From assembly GCA_011947345.1 (NCBI GenBank), contig JAAVTG010001013.1, positions 1 through 59,187 on the forward strand: a stretch of DNA of 59,187 bases, in the 5' to 3' direction. The stretch comes from Phytophthora quininea. Its lineage: Eukaryota > Oomycota > Peronosporomycetes > Peronosporales > Peronosporaceae. Positions 54,901 through 59,187 of the stretch are shown here, in pieces; positions within the stretch are counted from its first letter, which is position 1, and the number at the start of each line of letters is the position of its first letter. The notes beneath the pieces were generated by a model, which was given only the letters and a program-made list of their open reading frames with translations, was not told where the DNA came from and searched no databases. Made by a program: the position numbers and the translations under genes.

Positions 54901-55019
54901 CTCGTTGATCACTTGCGGGAAATAAAAAGAAAGAAAAAACTAGTTTAGCTTAGAATTTTTGCACAAAAGTAAACAGAACAAGCATACCTTCTGCGATAGG
55001 ATTGGTGTTGTCTGTTGCG

Positions 55020-55891
55020 CAGTTTTCACTCGTCATCTCGGCGGCTTCTATGCCGAAGCCACGATGACTTTATCCTGCAATTGTTTCAATATTTTTTCCT
55101 TTTGATCTTCAGAATGCTCGCAGAAAGCTCGTCTAATCCATCCATCGATGCGAAAATAATGCGGTTTTGCTTTCGCTCTTCCAAAAGTTTCAGTAGTTGT
55201 TCTTCTAGCTCAGCCTTACGCTGTGATAATCTTGAGATCTCGACTGCAGCATCTGCTAGCTGTTGGCTACTCATTTCTTGAGATCGCGCTGCTTTTTGCT
55301 TCTTTATGCCTATTGGGCGATCGTCTTTGCATGATGGGTCGAGTACTCCGATTGATCCATGCGTTTGAGTGTCTGTAGAATGCCCTCGCCGTGGTTGCTG
55401 CTACGTTTGCGTGATGATCTAGCATCTGGCACCGCCTTCCACTTCGGCTCTTGACGAAGCTCTCGCCAAGCTTCCAAAACGTCGGATTGCTCGTCTTGCT
55501 CTACTTCGTACATGGTGATTGCATCTTGAATTCTAACGTCGTCATCAGTCTTTCCACTTTGATTAAGCTGTTCGATAGCAGCGATACACCCGCAAAACGT
55601 TCTTACTGCAAGACGAACAGTCTTCCAGCGGTTCACTACTGTATTTTGGTGACGCTCAAAGCGGGCTTGGAGTCGCGGTCGTGTTTCCTTGTATTTTGCT
55701 GTAATCCGTCCCCAGAATGTAGGCCCAGACTGGTCTGTGCCGACGATGCTGTCCTTGGATACTGCTAGCCATGATTTTGTGAGTGCATCATCTTCAGTCC
55801 TTTTCCAGTTGGGCCCACGAGCGCCAGGCTTGGTGGTCATGGGCATCAAGTCGCCGAACGCAGTATGTGAATCTTTGAGAGGCGCGAACAT
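55020..55891 (-). pseudogene. SANT/Myb-like, NAM-associated-domain gene (transposon-related)
   Basis: The minus-strand frame from an ATG at 55891 (possible internal start near 55843) encodes RGPNWKRTEDDALTKSW, then SGPTFWGRI and VVNRWKTVRLAV, then EAWRELRQEPKW. This is the plan of Myb/SANT-like proteins with a NAM-associated C-terminal domain that are common in oomycete and plant transposons. After a one-base loss in the run at 55326-55328 the protein continues with DRPIGIKKQKAARSQE and a coiled coil (SRLSQRKAELEEQLLKLLEE, 55274-55086). It is likely an accessory DNA-binding protein of a Harbinger- or Mutator-type element, but could be domesticated. Confidence 0.65.
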
Positions 55892-56120
55892 TGTCCGAAA
55901 AAATGACCCGCCACCAGTGCAGGTTTTGAGATATACAGGTCACTTGCGCCGGACAACTTATTTGCTGCTGGGGAGCAAATGGCGAAGCAAATCGGCTCTG
56001 TTTGCTCACACGGAAACTTTCCATTTGCTGCTGGAGCCATTTTGCTCCTCCAAGACACAGTGGCCGGCAGCACGCGGGGAATCAAACAATGTAGTAGAGG
56101 ATTGGGCTGGTAGTGCTACT

Positions 56121-56170
56121 GTTGGGGATTTCCTGCAGCTGCTGCGCAGCAGCTGCAGGAAATGCCCAAC
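56121..56170. repeat. 50-bp near-perfect palindrome
   Basis: The 36 bp at 56128-56163 are a perfect inverted repeat with no loop, made of 18 bp (ATTTCCTGCAGCTGCTGC) and its complement. After one mismatched pair the symmetry continues with GTTGGG and CCCAAC out to 56121 and 56170. It would form a strong hairpin or cruciform. Confidence 0.92.
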
Positions 56171-56193
56171 TTAGCGTACCTTTAGGCGACTCC

Positions 56194-56598
56194 ATGTGTA
56201 GTTCTAGCAGCCTACCTCGTCTCCTTCATATCGGTCATGGAGCAGCATCGTTGCTGTATCCAACAACCTCAACGCATTTCGTGCCCACTCATGCGTGCCT
56301 GCAAAGCGTGAACTGTCGGCTCGTTGTGCAGCATTCACGCACTGCAACAGCTGCAGCTCCAGCGTCGACAGCCAAACTTCGCGGATTATCGACCATGCCT
56401 AGCGGTCCGTCCACTGATGTCGTCTATCGCCACCTCTGGAAAGAAACATATTGCCAGCTACTTTCGACACAAGCTGTACATCTAACTGTGGTTGGTCTTG
56501 GATACTTCGTTGTGTCTGCCATTTCCTCGAGGGTTCAAGGTCAACATCCATCTGCTCAGTCGAAAACCCTTTTTAGTCTATACAAATCTCAAGTGTAA
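56194..56598 (+). CDS. hypothetical ORF
   Basis: The frame is open from 56113; an ATG at 56194 gives MCSSSSLPRLLHIGHG, then a Ser/Thr/Ala-rich stretch and one hydrophobic segment (AVHLTVVGLGYFVVSAIS). I recognise no family. It lacks a convincing secretion signal followed by an RXLR motif. It may be a gene fragment or chance ORF beside the palindrome. Confidence 0.25.
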   Translation: MCSSSSLPRLLHIGHGAASLLYPTTSTHFVPTHACLQSVNCRLVVQHSRTATAAAPASTAKLRGLSTMPSGPSTDVVYRHLWKETYCQLLSTQAVHLTVVGLGYFVVSAISSRVQGQHPSAQSKTLFSLYKSQV

Positions 56599-58671
56599 AT
56601 AAATTCAGCTTTTAGCGCCTTACATTTTGAATGACGTGTGAATAAACAGTAACTTGTAGAAAGTATGCAAAACAGAAGATGTGTTAACGTTGACCACTTG
56701 AAACTTGTATTGGCTCGATACCTACTTTTGGTGTGCGCCACATACTGCCGAATTAATCCCTGTAGGGCTGCCAGTACAACGTAACCGTTGCACTACCAGG
56801 ATAAACAGCCGCAAGTGCTTCCCACTCTGATCCCATTCCTGGAACACCATCGAACAGGATTCTGCTTAGAAGTTGTTTTTACACCGTCATTATAGTTGTG
56901 AGATCCCTGAGTCTTGGTCATCTGATACCGTTTAACCATTGCAAGAGGGAGAGGTTGTTGTTGTGGGCAGGGCTACTGTATTAAGCTACTTTACCAAGTG
57001 GAGAAGTCTACACCTCAATAGCCTCTTCATCTTCGCGGACTGAAAGCAAACTAGTTGTGCAATCTTTGTTGTTGACTCGATAGCAACGAATGCAACGTTT
57101 CCCTCACCCGCATCGCAAGATTTGCGAAGGATGTCTTCTGCTCGATCAGTATCACTTCGGCCAGTCCCCGCACCTTTCTTCAGCGACTGGATCGTATTGT
57201 GCATATCTTGCAGTGTGACGTCTTGGCTATTTCTCCGGGGACCCAAAACACGAAACATGTAAATCCACCGCGAAAATTTAGACATCCCGGTCCTCTTTCA
57301 AGCGTTTTTCGACGCTCACTCGGACGACCATGACTGCTGCAGCATGGCGAACGCGTTTAAAGAGCGGTCTGCTGCATCCCACCCGCCCAGCCCCGTTCGC
57401 CTCGTCGCCGCCTGTGACGAGCCATTTCTCCAGCGGAGGGGAAATATTCCGCCTGGCTGCTGACCAGCGGAGCCCTCGTGGGCTTTGTTTGAAGTTCATT
57501 GTTGACGGTACGGGCAGCTACGAGAGCCTACTCGTAGGATCGTGTCCACTTAGCTAGCAGCAGCGGTTTAAAGATCAATGTCAATTTAGGTTTTGCTCCG
57601 AAATGAGCAAGCCCGGGGAAACGTATCAATCACGACCTTGGAGAGGTTTGGCGTGTTTACGCACTTGTTTACTTTAAGATCGATGCACAACAATATTTCT
57701 CAAGAAATGATTGATAGCTAGATACCTGCTACAGGAATGTCAAGAACGCTGAGCAAACAATAGAGCACCTTTCAATTCTCTCTCAAAGGGACCAAAGCTT
57801 ACACCTTTGCTACTCTGACCTGAGCGCCATAAAGTCTTGGAATAAATCCTCTCTCTGCTGAGGTGCGAGGAACGGATCGCTCAGCTGGCACGATGAAAAT
57901 AGCGCTCTGCTGGATTGAAGTCGCAAAACTGGAACCGCATGCGTTCACCCTCGCTGACATACACCTGGTTCAAATGTGTCTGAGGTCTGTGGACCTCCAT
58001 CTCCAATTTGCTGATGCGAAGTGCTCGGCTATTTATTATCTACAGTTTTTTTAGGTTCTGGGGTGTCTATTGTGCATGTGCTGCTCTCAGTTAATCTTGT
58101 TGCTGAGGAAACATACCTTGAGCGTACTTGTATACTCACCGGAGGAAACGCTCGCTGATATACCAACTGAGCTCCTCTTTACATTCCCCGTAGTTACTGA
58201 TAAATAGGAATTGATATTGGAGGAGAATCTCAAAGAGAACCTTCTCGGCGTCTACAGTTTCTTTCGGCGAGAGCAAAATTATAACGGAAATCATACAGCC
58301 CGTGTTTTCTAGGGCATGGAAGCTCCAGGTTTTTGTATATGCCAGGACCATGTTTGTATTTTTCGAATAAATTACATTTCATAAATTTATTTTTCGCGCC
58401 AAGTCGCATATTCTCCCGGCGGCCGAGCTTCTTCCCTTCGCTGGTAGCCGCCCCAGAAGCCTCTCACGACTGGACAAGGCCCCTCTCGCTAGCTACCCTC
58501 GCCGTGCTCCTTTGCAGTCAATGCTCTTGCTGCGTGCCACAAGCGTTACACGCTGATCCCCGCATAGGTAAGCGACAGTAACGCTACGGCATAGTCAGGA
58601 CCATTTAGGCTCGCATTTGCATGGCTGACTATGCATTGACCACGCTGTGATGATGTGTTTCAAGTTGCTCT
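56599..58671. other. no recognised gene
   Basis: Short frames only. Two are divergent and start 45 bp apart: 57285-56986 minus (MSKFSRWIYMFRVLG) and 57330-57557 plus (MTAAAWRTRLKSGLLHP). They could be first exons of a divergent pair, but no continuation was found. A minus frame at 58351-58136 has no motif. The G+C content appears lower than in the gene block. Confidence 0.45.
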
Positions 58672-59187
58672 ATGGCTCACACCAACCAAACCGTTTTGCA
58701 GGAGCTGGAAGATGAGACAAAACAGCAAGCTAGTCCTGAGATTGTTGGTGGGGATCAATGTAGAGATTCAATCCGTGGCGACAAAGTCGTCGCCCTGGCT
58801 GATGCCAGCAATGATGGAGAGATATTGAGCGAGAAGAAAGTGGAGATAGTGTGGACAGAGGAAATGAACAAAGGGTGGAATAAGTGGCGCAGGCGTTCAA
58901 GTGATGTACCTACAGGCGGAAGCAGAAGCTAAAAAAATAACGAACCGTCACTAACATTAAAGAGGAACTTCACTACGTAAGCAGATTTCACACTACTTGG
59001 AAGGAGTTTGAGGAGAATCTGACAATATACCAACACGACACATCCACGGTAATGGTTCTGAGCGAGACGTTTAATGCTCGGCTTCGTAACGCTCGTATCA
59101 AGGCAAAGCGCTGTCGGAGTTACCGCTCGCCCAAATACTATGGATCCCTACCAGCGTATATTTGCACTCATGGATCATGGATGGAAA
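58672..59187 (+). pseudogene. Mutator/FAR1-like transposase-related gene, 5' part, cut by window edge
   Basis: An ATG at 58672 opens a frame with a low-complexity N-terminus (86 codons to a stop at 58932). After a frame change the sequence from about 58965 reads HTTWKEFEENLTIYQHDTS, then SETFNARLRNARIKAKR, then PKYYGSLPAYICTHG. This pattern (aromatic W-x-x-F, Thr-rich tail, ending in a C-T-H-G block) is the N-terminal FAR1/FLYWCH-like module of Mutator-type transposase genes widespread in oomycetes. The rest lies outside the window. Confidence 0.5.

Noticed and set aside
1..59187. CRISPR arrays, rRNA and tRNA genes
   Set aside because: Looked for regularly spaced direct repeats, cloverleaf features and rRNA-like segments; none convincing, and the window is eukaryotic.

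Overview
The window looks like nuclear DNA of an oomycete, most likely Phytophthora-like. The coding genes are GC-rich and compact, with many introns of about 60-80 bp that start GT and end AG. The mobile elements are of kinds known from oomycetes: a chromodomain Ty3/gypsy retrotransposon, a Crypton tyrosine recombinase with a GCR1_C domain, a pogo-like DDE element, Fanzor, and Mutator/FAR1-like and NAM/SANT-like genes. No rRNA, tRNA or CRISPR array was recognised.

Layout. 1-8336: the remnant of one Fanzor (eukaryotic TnpB homologue) element, whose middle is replaced by a 7.7-kb Ty3/gypsy chromovirus with both LTRs. 8337-17900: a graveyard of broken elements, made up of a SET-domain pseudogene, a Crypton, and a Pif1-like helicase split by a pogo-like element with terminal inverted repeats and a TA duplication. 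18089-23084: four cellular genes, namely two tandem cation-diffusion-facilitator (CDF) genes with a DUF2062 membrane-protein gene between them on the other strand, then a DNAJC9-like gene. 23233-26049: a second, inverted Fanzor copy, also broken. 26050-28660: no gene I can name. 28663-52198: a dense block of conserved cellular genes (unknown oomycete protein, zinc-ribbon protein, coiled-coil protein, VMP1, OSBP-like lipid-transfer protein, HCF101-type Fe-S carrier, CCDC17-like protein, two-TM protein, CPSF2/CPSF100, mitochondrial bL25, an HMG-box/histone-fold fusion, TruB, and the ATAD1/Msp1 AAA ATPase). 52640-59187: transposon remnants again (gag/protease fragment, solo LTR, SANT/NAM-like gene, long palindrome, Mutator/FAR1-like N-terminus running off the edge).

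The genes do not form one pathway. They are housekeeping functions: metal transport, mRNA 3'-end processing, mitochondrial translation and protein quality control, Fe-S delivery, and ER lipid/autophagy. Several neighbours are divergent or convergent with very short spacers. The main biological interest is the pair of Fanzor (RNA-guided nuclease family) copies. They share a conserved non-coding 3' tail, and one was captured by a retrotransposon.

Caution: many conserved genes carry an apparent one-base deletion in a short homopolymer (details in findings). These look more like base-calling or assembly errors than real loss of function, so frameshifted cellular genes are annotated here as probable functional genes.
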